64,000 nucleotides of DNA from Peribacillus loiseleuriae. Its GTDB lineage: Bacteria > Bacillota > Bacilli > Bacillales > DSM-1321. The notes under the pieces were generated by a model that had not been told where the DNA came from, made no database searches, and saw nothing but the letters and a program-made list of their open reading frames with translations. Positions 29,386 through 39,485 of the stretch are shown here, piece by piece. Numbering within the stretch: the first letter of the stretch is position 1; every line of letters begins with the position of its first letter. Both the position numbers and the translations under genes were made by a program. Location of the stretch: contig NZ_LFZW01000001.1 of assembly GCF_001183985.1 (NCBI RefSeq), positions 1,643,812 through 1,707,811 on the forward strand, given 5' to 3'.

Positions 29386-30288
29386 ATGTTACATGCAAAT
29401 CAAGCTTTACCTTCTTTTATAGAATATTTGCAAATCGAAAAAAATTGTTCACACTATACCATTGAAAGTTATCAACGGGATATCGAAGAATTTGTTTTGT
29501 TCATGACTGAACAAGGTATGAAGTCGATTGATTCTGTTGAATATTTTGATGCGCGCTTATTTTTGACGAAGTTATACGAAAGAAATCTTTCTAAACGAAC
29601 AGTTGCAAGGAAAACATCCTGCTTGCGGAGTTTTTATAAATTTTTAATGCGTGAGGGCCTTGTGAAAGAGAACCCGTTTTCTCTTGTATCGCTTCCTAAA
29701 AAAGATCAGAAGCTGCCGCGCTTTTTATATGAAGAAGAGTTGAATCAATTATTTTCATCACTTGAACTTGAATCACCAATGGGATTGAGAGATGCAGCTT
29801 TATTGGAATTGTTATATGCAACTGGGATACGTGTCAGTGAAGGCTGTGATATTAAGCTTCAAGATCTTGATTTTTCTCTAGGAACCGTTTTAGTACATGG
29901 TAAAGGAAAAAAAGACCGCTATATGCCATTGGGCCAATATGCCAAAGATGCTTTAGCGTCTTATATACAAGATGGAAGAGCAACTGTGATGACTTCACAG
30001 GCAAAGTCCCATCCCTTTTTGTTAATAAATTTTCGTGGAGATCCACTAACACCAAGAGGGGTGCGTTATATACTTACAGCAATTATAAAAAAAGCTGCGA
30101 ATAATATAGAATTGCATCCTCATATGCTGAGGCATTCATTTGCCACACATCTTTTGAATAATGGTGCGGATTTAAGAACAGTCCAAGAATTATTGGGTCA
30201 TTCTAAAATTTCGTCAACACAAATTTATACACATGTAACAAAAGAACAATTAAGAAAAGTTTACAATGCATCACATCCGAGAGCTTAA
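29386..30288 (+). CDS. xerC: Tyrosine recombinase XerC (CodV)
   Basis: Works with XerD at dif to resolve chromosome dimers. The 300-residue protein has an N-terminal SAM-like core-binding domain. The catalytic set is Arg149 (ATGIRVSE), Lys173 (HGKGKKDR), His246 and Arg249 (HPHMLRH), His272 (LLGHSKIS) and nucleophile Tyr281 (QIYTHV). In B. subtilis this is codV, first of the codVWXY operon, matching the order here. Confidence 0.95.
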   Translation: MLHANQALPSFIEYLQIEKNCSHYTIESYQRDIEEFVLFMTEQGMKSIDSVEYFDARLFLTKLYERNLSKRTVARKTSCLRSFYKFLMREGLVKENPFSLVSLPKKDQKLPRFLYEEELNQLFSSLELESPMGLRDAALLELLYATGIRVSEGCDIKLQDLDFSLGTVLVHGKGKKDRYMPLGQYAKDALASYIQDGRATVMTSQAKSHPFLLINFRGDPLTPRGVRYILTAIIKKAANNIELHPHMLRHSFATHLLNNGADLRTVQELLGHSKISSTQIYTHVTKEQLRKVYNASHPRA

Positions 30289-30311
30289 CCGCTTTTAAAA
30301 GGAGAATCGTT

Positions 30312-30854
30312 ATGGGAGAATTTCATGCAACTACAATTTTTGCTATTGTGCATAAAGGTGAATGTGCCATGTCCGGCGATGGTCAGGTTACGCTAGGAAA
30401 TTCAGTAGTGATGAAGCATACGGCGAGAAAGGTACGTCGGCTTTTTAACGGAAAAGTATTAGCTGGATTTGCTGGCTCTGTTGCGGATGCTTTTACATTA
30501 TTTGAAATGTTTGAAGCAAAACTCGAAGAATATAATGGGAATTTACAAAGAGCATCTGTAGAGTTGGCGAAGCAATGGCGGAGTGACAATATTTTGCGCA
30601 AATTAGAAGCGATGCTAATTGTTATGGATCAAAATGACTTGCTACTTGTTTCGGGAACTGGCGAAGTAATTGAACCTGATGACGGAATTCTTGCTATTGG
30701 ATCTGGTGGTAACTATGCTTTAGCTGCTGGTCGTGCGTTAAAGCAATTCTCGGGTGAAAACTTAACCGCTAAGGAAATCGCTCAATCATCTTTAAAAATA
30801 GCTGCAGAAATCTGTGTGTTTACTAATACAAATATTATTGTAGAAGAATTGTAA
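30312..30854 (+). CDS. hslV: ATP-dependent protease subunit HslV (ClpQ/CodW)
   Basis: HslV is the proteasome-like peptidase ring capped by HslU. The 180-residue protein begins [16 protein letters not shown]. The segment after the short leader, TTIFAI, aligns with the N-terminal-threonine start of E. coli HslV. The Gly-Asp-Gly-Gln-Val loop, [22 protein letters not shown] and [14 protein letters not shown] are conserved. B. subtilis CodW instead carries serine after the initiator Met. AAAAGGAGAA precedes the ATG. It is coupled to hslU 19 bases later. Confidence 0.97.
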   Translation: MGEFHATTIFAIVHKGECAMSGDGQVTLGNSVVMKHTARKVRRLFNGKVLAGFAGSVADAFTLFEMFEAKLEEYNGNLQRASVELAKQWRSDNILRKLEAMLIVMDQNDLLLVSGTGEVIEPDDGILAIGSGGNYALAAGRALKQFSGENLTAKEIAQSSLKIAAEICVFTNTNIIVEEL

Positions 30855-30873
30855 GCGAGAGGAGCTGTGTGAT

Positions 30874-32286
30874 ATGACAAACAAATCGAATTTAACACCG
30901 AGGCAAATCGTTGAAAAGCTTGATCAATACATTGTCGGACAGCGTGATGCGAAACGTGCTGTAGCTGTTGCTCTTCGTAATCGTTATCGCCGCAGTTTAC
31001 TTAACGATCAATTACGTGATGAAGTAGTGCCTAAAAACATTCTAATGATTGGTCCTACTGGAGTAGGGAAAACTGAAATTGCTCGAAGAATGGCTAAGCT
31101 AGTAGGTGCTCCTTTTATAAAAATAGAGGCAACTAAATTTACTGAGGTTGGGTATGTCGGTAGAGATGTTGAGTCTATGGTTCGTGATTTGGTTGAAACA
31201 TCTGTACGGCTTGTTAAGGAAGAAAAGAAAGAAAGCGTAAAGGAACGAGCGGAAGAAAATGCAAATAACCGCCTGATTGAGTTACTTGTTCCTTCAAGTA
31301 AAAAACAATCCAATTTTAAAAATCCGCTAGAGGTATTTTTTGGTGGTGGAACAAATGATTCTTTTGAAGAAGAATCCACAAAAACTGCCGAAGACTTAAG
31401 CCAGCAGGAAAAGCGGAAAATTGTGAAAGAAAAACTTGCACTTGGTGAACTAGAAAATGAGCTCATCACTGTTGAAGTGGAAGAACAGCAAGCATCGATG
31501 TTTGATATGCTCCAAGGTTCGGGAATGGAACAGATGGGTATGAATATGCAAGATGTACTTGGTAGTTTAATGCCTAAAAAGCAAAAGAAGAGAAAATTAA
31601 AGGTAAGTGAAGCGAGAATTGTATTAGCGAATGAAGAAGCTGGTAAATTGATAGATATGGATGAAGTAACCCAAGAAGCGGTATACAGAGCAGAACAAAC
31701 GGGAATTATTTTCATTGATGAAATCGATAAAATTGCCAGTAAGAAATCTGGAAGCTCTTCTGCGGATGTTTCCAGAGAAGGTGTCCAGCGTGATATTCTG
31801 CCAATTGTAGAAGGATCAACTGTTGTAACGAAATATGGTTCTGTAAAAACTGATCATGTACTATTTATCTCTGCTGGAGCTTTTCATATTGCAAAACCGT
31901 CAGATTTAATACCCGAGCTTCAAGGACGCTTTCCAATTCGTGTAGAATTGACCAAGTTGTCCGTTGATGATTTTGTGCGAATCCTTCATGAGCCAGATAA
32001 CGCACTTATTAAACAATATATGGCATTATTAGCGACGGAAGGTATAGAAATTGAATTTTCTGACGAAGCTATTCGTAGGATTGCGGAAGTTGCCTTTGAA
32101 GTAAACCAAAATACAGACAATATAGGGGCTCGTCGCCTGCATACAATCATGGAAAGACTTCTTGAGGATCTTTCATTCGAGGCTCCGGAAATTACATTAG
32201 AAAAAATAACGATTACTCCGCAATATGTGGAAGAGAAGCTAGGATCAATCGTGAAAAACAAAGATTTAAGCCAATTTATTCTTTAG
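30874..32286 (+). CDS. hslU: ATP-dependent protease ATPase subunit HslU (ClpY/CodX)
   Basis: HslU unfolds substrates and feeds them to HslV. The 470-residue AAA+ protein has [17 protein letters not shown] at the start and Walker A GPTGVGKT at 60-67. [14 protein letters not shown] carries the pore motif, and Walker [12 protein letters not shown] comes later. The I domain (about 110-260) is variable and charged. The C-terminal tail ending LSQFIL inserts into HslV in known structures. Confidence 0.98.
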   Translation: MTNKSNLTPRQIVEKLDQYIVGQRDAKRAVAVALRNRYRRSLLNDQLRDEVVPKNILMIGPTGVGKTEIARRMAKLVGAPFIKIEATKFTEVGYVGRDVESMVRDLVETSVRLVKEEKKESVKERAEENANNRLIELLVPSSKKQSNFKNPLEVFFGGGTNDSFEEESTKTAEDLSQQEKRKIVKEKLALGELENELITVEVEEQQASMFDMLQGSGMEQMGMNMQDVLGSLMPKKQKKRKLKVSEARIVLANEEAGKLIDMDEVTQEAVYRAEQTGIIFIDEIDKIASKKSGSSSADVSREGVQRDILPIVEGSTVVTKYGSVKTDHVLFISAGAFHIAKPSDLIPELQGRFPIRVELTKLSVDDFVRILHEPDNALIKQYMALLATEGIEIEFSDEAIRRIAEVAFEVNQNTDNIGARRLHTIMERLLEDLSFEAPEITLEKITITPQYVEEKLGSIVKNKDLSQFIL

Positions 32287-32418
32287 TCTAGGAAAGTATA
32301 AACGAAAGAAGAATCACCAAATAAGAGTGTGCGCTCGTTAGTTCTCCTAGATTAAACTATATTTGGACAGAACAACTATCTAATTAATGAAGCAAGGTAA
32401 TTTAGGAGGAAAACTGTA

Positions 32419-33198
32419 ATGAATTTATTAGAAAAAACAAGAAAAATTAACTCTATGCTGCAAAATGCGGCTGGTCAACCTGTGAATTTTAAAGAAATGG
32501 CTGAAAGCTTAAGTGAAGTTATTGAATCGAACGTATACGTTGTAAGCAGAAGAGGTAAGCTTTTAGGATTTGCTATTAACCAGCAAATTGAAAATGAGCG
32601 AATAAATCAAATGCTAAAAGACAGACAATTCCCTGAGGAATACACAAAGAGTTTATTCAATGTACAAGGAACATCGTCTAATTTAGATGTAGAAAGCGAA
32701 TATACAGCATTTCCGATCGAGAATAAAGAGCTGTTTGTGAGCGGTTTGACAACAATTGTACCTATTATTGGTGGAGGAGACCGTCTAGGAACCTTGATTC
32801 TTGCACGTCTTCAAGATCAATTCCATGATGATGATCTAATTTTAGCTGAATATGGAGCTACTGTAATTGGTATGGAAATTCTACGTGAGAAAGCAGAAGA
32901 AATTGAAGAAGAAGCTCGTAGTAAAGCGATCGTACAAATGGCGATTAGCTCATTATCTTATAGCGAGTTGGAAGCAATTGAACATATTTTCGAGGAACTA
33001 AAAGGCAGTGAAGGTCTTCTAGTTGCATCTAAGATTGCAGACCGTGTAGGTATCACAAGATCAGTTATTGTTAACGCATTAAGAAAATTAGAAAGTGCTG
33101 GAGTCATTGAATCACGATCATTGGGAATGAAAGGTACGTATATTAAAGTCTTGAACGATAAATTTTTATTGGAACTTGAAAAATTAAAAAATAATTAA
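32419..33198 (+). CDS. codY: GTP-sensing transcriptional repressor CodY
   Basis: CodY represses nutrient-scavenging, competence and motility genes when GTP and branched-chain amino acids are plentiful. The 259-residue protein has the N-terminal GAF domain for isoleucine/valine (1-155). A winged helix-turn-helix contains [21 protein letters not shown] at about 203-223, the CodY signature. GGAGG precedes the ATG. The 132-base gap after hslU holds a weak TCTAGGA/TCCTAGA pairing. In B. subtilis CodY also represses the fla/che operon directly downstream. Confidence 0.98.
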   Translation: MNLLEKTRKINSMLQNAAGQPVNFKEMAESLSEVIESNVYVVSRRGKLLGFAINQQIENERINQMLKDRQFPEEYTKSLFNVQGTSSNLDVESEYTAFPIENKELFVSGLTTIVPIIGGGDRLGTLILARLQDQFHDDDLILAEYGATVIGMEILREKAEEIEEEARSKAIVQMAISSLSYSELEAIEHIFEELKGSEGLLVASKIADRVGITRSVIVNALRKLESAGVIESRSLGMKGTYIKVLNDKFLLELEKLKNN

Positions 33199-33264
33199 TT
33201 GATTAGTGGATGTCTCGAGGGTTGAAATAGGACCTGTCGAGTAGACTCCTAAAAAGAGTTCCAT

Positions 33265-33307
33265 AATACGGCATGAGCTAGGTATTGTACCTGACTCATG
33301 CCGTATT
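33265..33307 (+). terminator. Strong hairpin after codY
   Basis: AATACGGCATGAG (33265-33277) and CTCATGCCGTATT (33295-33307) are a perfect 13-bp inverted repeat, with AGGTA-TTG-TACCT pairing in the loop. A short T-rich tail follows. It very likely ends the trmFO-codY operon. Confidence 0.75.
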
Positions 33308-33312
33308 TGTTT

Positions 33313-34100
33313 AGCATTCTTTTTTATTATCAATCAGGTATTTAGAAATGGAGTTTTGAATTCCCCATAGGTTTGTGTGAACTAAAATAGGCATGAGGAT
33401 ATCTGTAGAAGTTTTCTAGTAGGCATTGTCCCAGCAGTAGCCTCTATAGGACGTGGATTGTATTAAGCCATTTTCTTTATCTACCCTTGTCATTTCTATG
33501 AATCAAACTACGCTTGCCTTTTTAAGCGCCAGCCTCTCATTACATATCCAGGATAACAATGTGGCTCTTGTCATTTCTGAGGTCATAAGCTGTAACACTC
33601 TATGGCAAATTGGGCCAAGCCGTATTACAGCATACGTTTTCAGGATGTGAAAGCGATATCAGAAAACGAACTACACCAGTCGCTTCGCTTTTTTAAGTAA
33701 ATCTTCTGCTAATGGAAGTTTCACTTTATACTTATTCACTCAATGATTTACAAACTCTTATTGGTTATATTACATTTCACCCCTATTTCTGTATGAATAA
33801 ATCGATTAAAATATAGCTCAATTGCTTTTAATTTTACTTTATATGAGTTCATTTACTACAATCTCTTTAAATTCCACAAAAAGGGATTTTTAAAGCGGAC
33901 TAAAGATTGATTTTACCGTAACAGGTAAAGCCTCTTTCATTTTTCGTCTACTTGATAGGTACAATATCACTTTTGAGATATCCACTTTAACTTTTTTGTG
34001 AAATCGAGAATGGATAATTTATTATTAGAAAAAAGTAAACTGTAATATAAGTAATCTCACCTTGATTCCTTTGAGTTCGATAATAAATTTTAAGATAGAA
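33313..34100. pseudogene. Anonymous, probably decayed sequence between codY and flgB
   Basis: No intact gene. Short protein-like frames interrupted by stops occur on both strands. On the + strand near 33600-33696, MANWAKPYYSIRFQDVK runs to a stop at FFK. On the minus strand near 33320-33390, LVHTNLWGIQNSISKYL runs to a stop. I do not recognise either. The mixture suggests a worn insertion or foreign gene remnant, but coincidence is possible. The 33800-34100 part is AT-rich and featureless. Confidence 0.35.
33711..33730 (+). repeat. Family II repeat, 20-bp right-end fragment
   Basis: AATGGAAGTTTCACTTTATA is the exact right-end motif of family II (compare 62109-62128). No recognisable left part precedes it, so it is a truncated relic. 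Confidence 0.65.
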
Positions 34101-34399
34101 TTTTATCCCGCATTGACCGGCAGTCATCCCCCCACCTCATGACTTAGAGAAATTGAGGATGCGTAGGAGGGGGATAAAAGCTCGTAAAAGCCCGATTGGT
34201 GAGGTAAAGTTTGCTCCCACAGGGTGGGTCATACAGACGAAGACATGAGGAGGCGGCATCTTAGTCTGTGATTTGATTCACTATCTTATTTGTAGAGTCG
34301 CTTTACCTACGCTGGGCGGAGATATTAGCGACTCTAGAATGGGACTAACAATCAGTGGGCGATGAAGAAAATCCCCACTGATTGAAGTTTCACTTTATA
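34101..34399 (+). repeat. Family II intergenic repeat, copy C (long form)
   Basis: This 299-bp copy opens with TTTTATCCCGCATTGACCGG and contains CCCCCCACCTCATGACTTAG and AAAGCCCGATTGGT. After an extra segment of about 150 bases it rejoins the family at AGAATGGGACTAACAATCAG. It ends with the hairpin AATCAGTGGG ... CCCCACTGATT and GAAGTTTCACTTTATA. The extra segment includes GAGTCGC (34294-34300) and GCGACTC (34329-34335), an inverted pair. Confidence 0.85.
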
Positions 34400-34846
34400 A
34401 AAATAATATATAAAGTGGGATTAGCGTAACGGATTATTTCATAAAAAAGGATATTAAATCTAATATATGACCGGATTTCCTGTCAACGGAAATATTTTAT
34501 AGCCACAATTCAAATATATTTCACAAAAAACAGTTCTAAAGTACCGGTTAATTATTTAAGATTTTATTTATAGTTAATAAGGCAATTAACAAATGTGGAA
34601 TTATTTATGTCGAATTGTTGCTAATTAGTGAAAAAGAAGGAGAAACTTGTAATAAAATTACCACTATATAGATTTTTAAATACAAAATTAGACAAAAAAC
34701 GACTAAAATAGTTCTTTTGGCACATCGAATAATGACGAATCTTGATAGACAGCATTCATTTACTTCTTTAAAATAGTTATTATACAATTACTTTTTTATT
34801 GCAGATATTATAATTTTATTACATTACTGATACAAAGGAGGGGATT
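34400..34846 (+). other. Upstream region of the fla/che operon
   Basis: About 450 very AT-rich bases. The best SigA-like pair is TTTACT (34759-34764) with TATACA (34781-34786), spacer 16, giving a leader of about 55 nt before flgB. A GCAGATAT resembling the SigD -10 box sits at 34801-34808, but no TAAA box lies at the right distance. No clear CodY box (AATTTTCWGAAAATT) was seen. Confidence 0.4.
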
Positions 34847-34849
34847 ATG

Positions 34850-35245
34850 ATGAACATTTTTTCTTCTACTTTTACTACACTTGAACAAGCATTGAATTAT
34901 TCGAGTACAAAACAGAAAATTATTTCTGAAAATATTGCGAATGCAGATACACCGAATTATAAAGCGAAAGATGTAAATCTATCTAAATCCTTCGGTTCGG
35001 ATTTAGAATCTTCTATTCAAGCATACCGAACAGATCAACGACATTTTACTTATAAACCTCTTTCTTCCGAACTAACTAAAGTGTTTGTTCAAAACAATGT
35101 GCAATACAATAATAATGGTAATAGTGTGGACGTTGACAAAGAAATGAGTAATCTAGCATCCAATCAAATCTATTACAATGCTTTAATTGAAAGAACGAGC
35201 GGAAAATTTTCTTCGCTGTTGAATGTCATTAAAGGAGGAAGATGA
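34850..35245 (+). CDS. flgB: Flagellar basal-body rod protein FlgB
   Basis: FlgB is a proximal rod component, first gene of the fla/che operon. The 131-residue protein has the rod-protein N-terminal pattern (LEQALNYSSTKQKIISENIANADTPNYKAKDV) and the C-terminal heptad helix (VDKEMSNLASNQIYYNALIER). Of two adjacent ATGs (34847 and 34850) the second is better spaced (6 bases) from AAGGAGGGG. The stop overlaps flgC as ATGA. Confidence 0.96.
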   Translation: MNIFSSTFTTLEQALNYSSTKQKIISENIANADTPNYKAKDVNLSKSFGSDLESSIQAYRTDQRHFTYKPLSSELTKVFVQNNVQYNNNGNSVDVDKEMSNLASNQIYYNALIERTSGKFSSLLNVIKGGR

Positions 35246-35697
35246 TTCGAATGTTTCAAAGTTTAAATACGACTGCATCAGCTCTAACAAGTCAAAGATT
35301 AAGAATGGATGTCATCTCTTCTAATATGGCAAACGCTGAAACAACCCGAGCAGAGTATGTAAATGGTGAATGGCAAACATACAAAAGAAAATCAGTTGTG
35401 TTACAGGAGAATGGAAATCGATTTTCAAATTATTTACATAATGAAATGGGTAAAAATACAAGCTCCGGTAATGGAGTACATGTTTCGAAAATTATTGAAG
35501 ACGAGACACCTTTCAAACTAGTCTATAACCCCAATCATCCAGATGCGAATGTAGATGGATATGTGGAAATGCCGAATGTCGATCCGTTAAGAGAAATGGT
35601 TGACCTAATGAGTGCGACGCGTTCATATGAAGCAAATGTAACAGTATTTAATGCATCAAAAGGAATGTTAATGAAAGCTTTGGAAATTGGAAAATAG
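35242..35697 (+). CDS. flgC: Flagellar basal-body rod protein FlgC
   Basis: A rod protein assembled after FlgB. The 151-residue product carries SLNTTASALTSQRLRMDVISSNMANAETTRA at the N-terminus. The C-terminal helix is VDPLREMVDLMSATRSYEANVTVFNASKGMLMKAL. ATG 35242 overlaps the flgB stop; ATG 35251, giving MFQSLN, is an alternative start. Confidence 0.96.
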   Translation: MIRMFQSLNTTASALTSQRLRMDVISSNMANAETTRAEYVNGEWQTYKRKSVVLQENGNRFSNYLHNEMGKNTSSGNGVHVSKIIEDETPFKLVYNPNHPDANVDGYVEMPNVDPLREMVDLMSATRSYEANVTVFNASKGMLMKALEIGK

Positions 35698-35714
35698 ATT
35701 GGAGATAGTAAGTT

Positions 35715-36026
35715 ATGAATGAAATGAATATATCTTTTAAACAAGGATCTTTGCCGGCAATCACCCCGCAAAAACCAACACCACTCTCTACACCATTTAA
35801 AGCCCAACAAAGCTTTGCAACTGCATTAAAGGAGTCTTTGAATAAAGTAAATGAAGCACAAACTGTCTCTGATGAGTTAACAGTCAAAATGGCAAAAGGG
35901 GAAAATGTTGACCTTCATGAAGTAATGATTGCATCACAAAAGGCAAGTGTAACTCTTCAATTAACTTTAGAAATGCGAAATAAAGCAGTTGAGGCTTATC
36001 AAGAAATGATGAGAATGAATATCTGA
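35715..36026 (+). CDS. fliE: Flagellar hook-basal body complex protein FliE
   Basis: FliE joins the rod to the MS ring. The 103-residue protein has the family C-terminal half (SFATALKESLNKVNEAQ, KGENVDLHEVMIASQKASVTLQLTLEMRNKAVEAYQEMMRM). A GGAGATA site precedes the ATG. The following 87-base gap is the only spacing before fliF and shows no structure. Confidence 0.95.
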   Translation: MNEMNISFKQGSLPAITPQKPTPLSTPFKAQQSFATALKESLNKVNEAQTVSDELTVKMAKGENVDLHEVMIASQKASVTLQLTLEMRNKAVEAYQEMMRMNI

Positions 36027-36113
36027 CAAGTATCTTTAACTCCACAATAATTCATAGAGCGGTTGACGAAAGGAGACCTAGCTTAAATTAATAAGAGTAA
36101 CCGGAGGGTTAAG

Positions 36114-37703
36114 ATGAATGAAGTGATAACCAATATTAAAAACAAAATAACGGCATTTTGGGGAAGTAAAAGTAAAAAGCAAAAAAATATGATAATAAGC
36201 ATGACCACTGCATTAATCTTAATTGCCATAGTATCCTCCATCTTTCTTACACGAACCACTATGGTTCCACTATATAGTAATTTGTCACCCTCTGAGACTG
36301 GAAGCATTAAAGAAAACTTAGATAGCAGAGGAGTCGCGAATGAGATTAAGGATAATGGGACGACGATTATGGTCCCAGAGCAAAATGTTGATACTTTAAA
36401 GGTTGAATTGGCAGCAGATGGAATTCCGAATTCTGGGAGCATTGATTATTCGTTTTTTGCACAAAATGCGGGTCTTGGTATGACCGACAATGAATTTAAT
36501 GTGCTAAAACTGGATTCGATGCAAACTGAATTGGCAAATTTGATGAAGAACATCGATGGAATAAATAATGCAAACGTAATGATCAACCTTCCTGAAAAGG
36601 GGATATTCGTAAGTGATACATCAGAGGAAGCGTCTGCGTCGATCGTACTTAATACAAAACCTGGTTATAAATTTGATGAAGGGCAAATTAAATCACTATA
36701 CCATTTAGTGAGTAAAAGTATACCCAATCTACCTACTGAAAATATCGTCATTATGAACCAGAATTTTGAGTACTTTGATTTAAAAAATGAAAATAACTCA
36801 GGAAACACCTTTGTTGCTCAAAATGAAATTAAGAAGGAAATTGAACGTGATATTCAAAGGCAAGTACAAAATATGCTAGGGACCATTATGGGACATGATA
36901 AAGTAATGGTTTCAGTAACCGCTGATATCGATTTTACCCAAGAAAACCGAGAAGAAAACATTGTAACTCCTGTTGATGAAGAAAATATGGCAGGGATTGC
37001 AATCTCTGCACAACGGGTAAATGAAACGTATACAGGTGATAATACGGTAGCAGGAGGCATTCCTCAAGCAGAGGACTCTTCTGATTCATTGAGTTATCAA
37101 GCTGGTGCGAATGGAAACGGCGATTATGAGAAACTGGATGAAACGATTAATTATGAAGTTAATAGAATTAAGAAACAAATTGTGGAAAGTCCATATAAGG
37201 TAAGGGATCTGGGTATTCAAGTGATGGTTGAACCACCAAATCCTAAAGATGTAAACTCTCTTTCACAGCAAAGTCAGGATGACATCACGAAAATATTGAG
37301 TACGGTTATTAGAACGACTATTGATAAAAACAATGCGGGGACTGCACTTACCGATGCAGATCTCAATAACAAAATAGCTGTTTCTGTACAACCATTTAAC
37401 GGGAAAGTTACTTTTGACAGTCCAGTACAAGCCGAACTCCCATTTTGGGTGTATATTGTGGGTGGCGCATTACTAGTAGCTATCATTATTTTATTAATTT
37501 TATATCTCCGTTCAAGAAAACGTGATGATTATGTAGAAGAGGAATTTGAAGAGTTACAAGAAAGTGAGATGCTTGAAGTTGCTGATATATCTGAAGAACA
37601 GGAAACAGAATCTTCATTAAAAAGAAAACAGCTTGAGAAATTGGCTAAAGAGCGTCCGGACGAATTTGCCAAACTATTACGAAGCTGGGTTGCGGAAGAC
37701 TAG
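36114..37703 (+). CDS. fliF: Flagellar MS-ring protein FliF
   Basis: FliF forms the membrane-embedded MS ring on which FliG sits. The 529-residue protein has an N-terminal membrane helix (about 24-45) and ring-building motifs. A periplasmic-side central domain holds the PTENIVIMNQNFEYF region. A second membrane helix is at about 445-465, followed by an acidic cytoplasmic tail that binds FliG. CGGAGGG precedes ATG 36114. The ribosome-binding site of fliG overlaps its stop codon. Confidence 0.97.
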   Translation: MNEVITNIKNKITAFWGSKSKKQKNMIISMTTALILIAIVSSIFLTRTTMVPLYSNLSPSETGSIKENLDSRGVANEIKDNGTTIMVPEQNVDTLKVELAADGIPNSGSIDYSFFAQNAGLGMTDNEFNVLKLDSMQTELANLMKNIDGINNANVMINLPEKGIFVSDTSEEASASIVLNTKPGYKFDEGQIKSLYHLVSKSIPNLPTENIVIMNQNFEYFDLKNENNSGNTFVAQNEIKKEIERDIQRQVQNMLGTIMGHDKVMVSVTADIDFTQENREENIVTPVDEENMAGIAISAQRVNETYTGDNTVAGGIPQAEDSSDSLSYQAGANGNGDYEKLDETINYEVNRIKKQIVESPYKVRDLGIQVMVEPPNPKDVNSLSQQSQDDITKILSTVIRTTIDKNNAGTALTDADLNNKIAVSVQPFNGKVTFDSPVQAELPFWVYIVGGALLVAIIILLILYLRSRKRDDYVEEEFEELQESEMLEVADISEEQETESSLKRKQLEKLAKERPDEFAKLLRSWVAED

Positions 37704-37714
37704 GAGGAATGAAG

Positions 37715-38731
37715 GTGTCAGAACGAAAGAAAAAAGGACTTACTGGGAAGCAAAAAGCAGCCATCCTTCTGATTTCTCTTGGACCAGATGTGTCTGCTTC
37801 TGTTTACAAGCACTTATCCGAGGAAGAGATAGAGAGACTTACACTTGAAATTTCGAGTGTTAGAAGAGTAGATTCTCAGGAAAAAGAAAATATATTAGAA
37901 GAGTTTCATAATATTGCTCTTGCACAAGACTATATTACTCAGGGTGGCATTGGATATGCCAAACAGGTACTGGAAAAAGCACTAGGTTCTGATCAGGCAG
38001 CTACTATTATTAATAGACTGACTTCTTCATTGCAAGTTCGACCATTCGATTTTGCAAGAAAAGCAGATCCAGCACAAATTCTAAATTTCATCCAAAATGA
38101 ACATCCGCAAACTATTGCTTTAATTCTTTCATATCTGGACCCTGCTCAAGCCGGACAAATCCTTTCAGAGCTGCCACAGGAAGTACAGGCAGATATAGCG
38201 AGAAGAATTGCGATTATGGATAGCACTTCGCCTGAAATCATCAATGAAGTTGAACAGATTCTTGAAAGAAAACTATCAGCAACCGTTACACAGGATTATT
38301 CATTAACAGGTGGAATTGAGGCAGTTGTTGACGTGCTTAATGGTGTAGACCGACAAACGGAAAGAACGATATTGGATGCGCTTGAAATTCAAGACCCTGA
38401 GCTTGCTGAAGAAATTAAGAAGCGGATGTTCGTCTTCGAGGATATCGTTACACTTGATGGACTTGCGATTCAACGTGTTATTCGTGAATCTGATAATGAA
38501 GATCTTAAATTATCACTTAAAGTTGCAAGTGATGAAGTGAAGGAAATCGTCTTCCGAAATATGTCGAAACGAATGGTTGAAACATTCCAAGAAGAAATGG
38601 AATACATGGGACCCGTTCGGCTGCGTGATGTAGAAGAAGCACAATCAAGAATTGTTGGTGTCATCCGCCGTCTAGAGGAGTCTGGTGAAATTATCATCGC
38701 TCGCGGCGGAGGAGATGATATTATTGTCTAG
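37715..38731 (+). CDS. fliG: Flagellar motor switch protein FliG
   Basis: FliG couples stator ion flow to rotor torque and reversal. From GTG 37715 the protein is 338 residues, the same as B. subtilis, and starts MSERKKKGLTGKQKAAIL. ATG 37709 lies only one base after AGGAGG, too close, so I prefer the GTG. The middle EHPQTIALILSYLDP motif and the charged torque helix (IKKRMFVFEDIVTLDGLAIQRVIRE) are present. fliH begins inside its last codons. Confidence 0.96.
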   Translation: MSERKKKGLTGKQKAAILLISLGPDVSASVYKHLSEEEIERLTLEISSVRRVDSQEKENILEEFHNIALAQDYITQGGIGYAKQVLEKALGSDQAATIINRLTSSLQVRPFDFARKADPAQILNFIQNEHPQTIALILSYLDPAQAGQILSELPQEVQADIARRIAIMDSTSPEIINEVEQILERKLSATVTQDYSLTGGIEAVVDVLNGVDRQTERTILDALEIQDPELAEEIKKRMFVFEDIVTLDGLAIQRVIRESDNEDLKLSLKVASDEVKEIVFRNMSKRMVETFQEEMEYMGPVRLRDVEEAQSRIVGVIRRLEESGEIIIARGGGDDIIV

Positions 38732-39485
38732 AATTATTAAATCCCAGTTTGCCAAGACAGTTAAAGTTGAAAATAAACAAATCAAAATTCGTAATTTTGA
38801 TTTGTCTGATCCGCAAGGCGAACCGCTACATGCGCAAGAACATATAATTACAGAGCAAATAGAGGCGGCAAAACGAGAAGCGGAAGCGCTTCTCAAAGAG
38901 GCTGAGAATAAATCTAATCAAATTTTGCTAGAAATTGAACAAGCAAAGAAGTATTGGGAAAATCATGAAAAAACAGAGCATATGAAGCAAGCCTATGATT
39001 CTGGCTTTGCAGAAGGCGTACATACTGGTAGAAGTAATGGGTATGATGAGTGGATGGACAAGATTAATCAGGCAAGCGAGATTGTTGAATCTGCAAGGCA
39101 AGAATATGTCAAACATATTGAATCTTCAGAAGCGATGATTTTAGAATTGGCTATTGCTGTTGCTGAAAAAATTATTGATCAGAAGCTGGAAGAATCGAGC
39201 GAAGCCTTTTTATCTATAGTAAAAAGGACAATTAAAGAAGCGAGAAACTATCGAGAAATCCAACTTCATATTCATCCTGTACATTACGAGGAAATAATAG
39301 AACAAAAAGAAGAGCTAGAAGCCATGTTTACAAAAGAAACCGCCCTAATTATTTATCCTGATCCTGAACTATCAGAAGACAGTTGTCTGATTGAGTCTGC
39401 TAATGGAAGAATTGATGCTAGTATCGATAGCCAGCTTAGAGAAATTAAGGATAAACTAGTCGATCTGTTAGAAGGGGGTCAATAA
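38724..39485 (+). CDS. fliH: Flagellar assembly protein FliH
   Basis: FliH regulates the export ATPase FliI and brings it to the export gate. The protein is about 253 residues, mostly helical, with a charged coiled-coil middle (EAAKREAEALLKEAENKSNQ). It has a V-type-ATPase-E-like C-terminal domain (ILELAIAVAEKIIDQKLEE). I take TTG 38724, nine bases after the GGAGGAG site; ATG 38715 directly adjoins that site, and the frame is open back to 38685. It overlaps fliI by one base. Confidence 0.9.
   Translation: MSRIIKSQFAKTVKVENKQIKIRNFDLSDPQGEPLHAQEHIITEQIEAAKREAEALLKEAENKSNQILLEIEQAKKYWENHEKTEHMKQAYDSGFAEGVHTGRSNGYDEWMDKINQASEIVESARQEYVKHIESSEAMILELAIAVAEKIIDQKLEESSEAFLSIVKRTIKEARNYREIQLHIHPVHYEEIIEQKEELEAMFTKETALIIYPDPELSEDSCLIESANGRIDASIDSQLREIKDKLVDLLEGGQ

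Noticed and set aside
31008..31715. 235-codon minus-strand open frame
   Set aside because: Antisense shadow of hslU; serine/phenylalanine-rich, as expected from the complement of Glu/Lys codons.
33453..33650. 65-codon open frame in the codY-flgB gap
   Set aside because: No ribosome-binding site or recognisable domain; other frames of the same DNA look equally protein-like, so it is treated as decayed sequence.
34782..34808. SigD-type promoter before flgB
   Set aside because: GCAGATAT resembles the -10 element, but no TAAA box is found 15-16 bases upstream.
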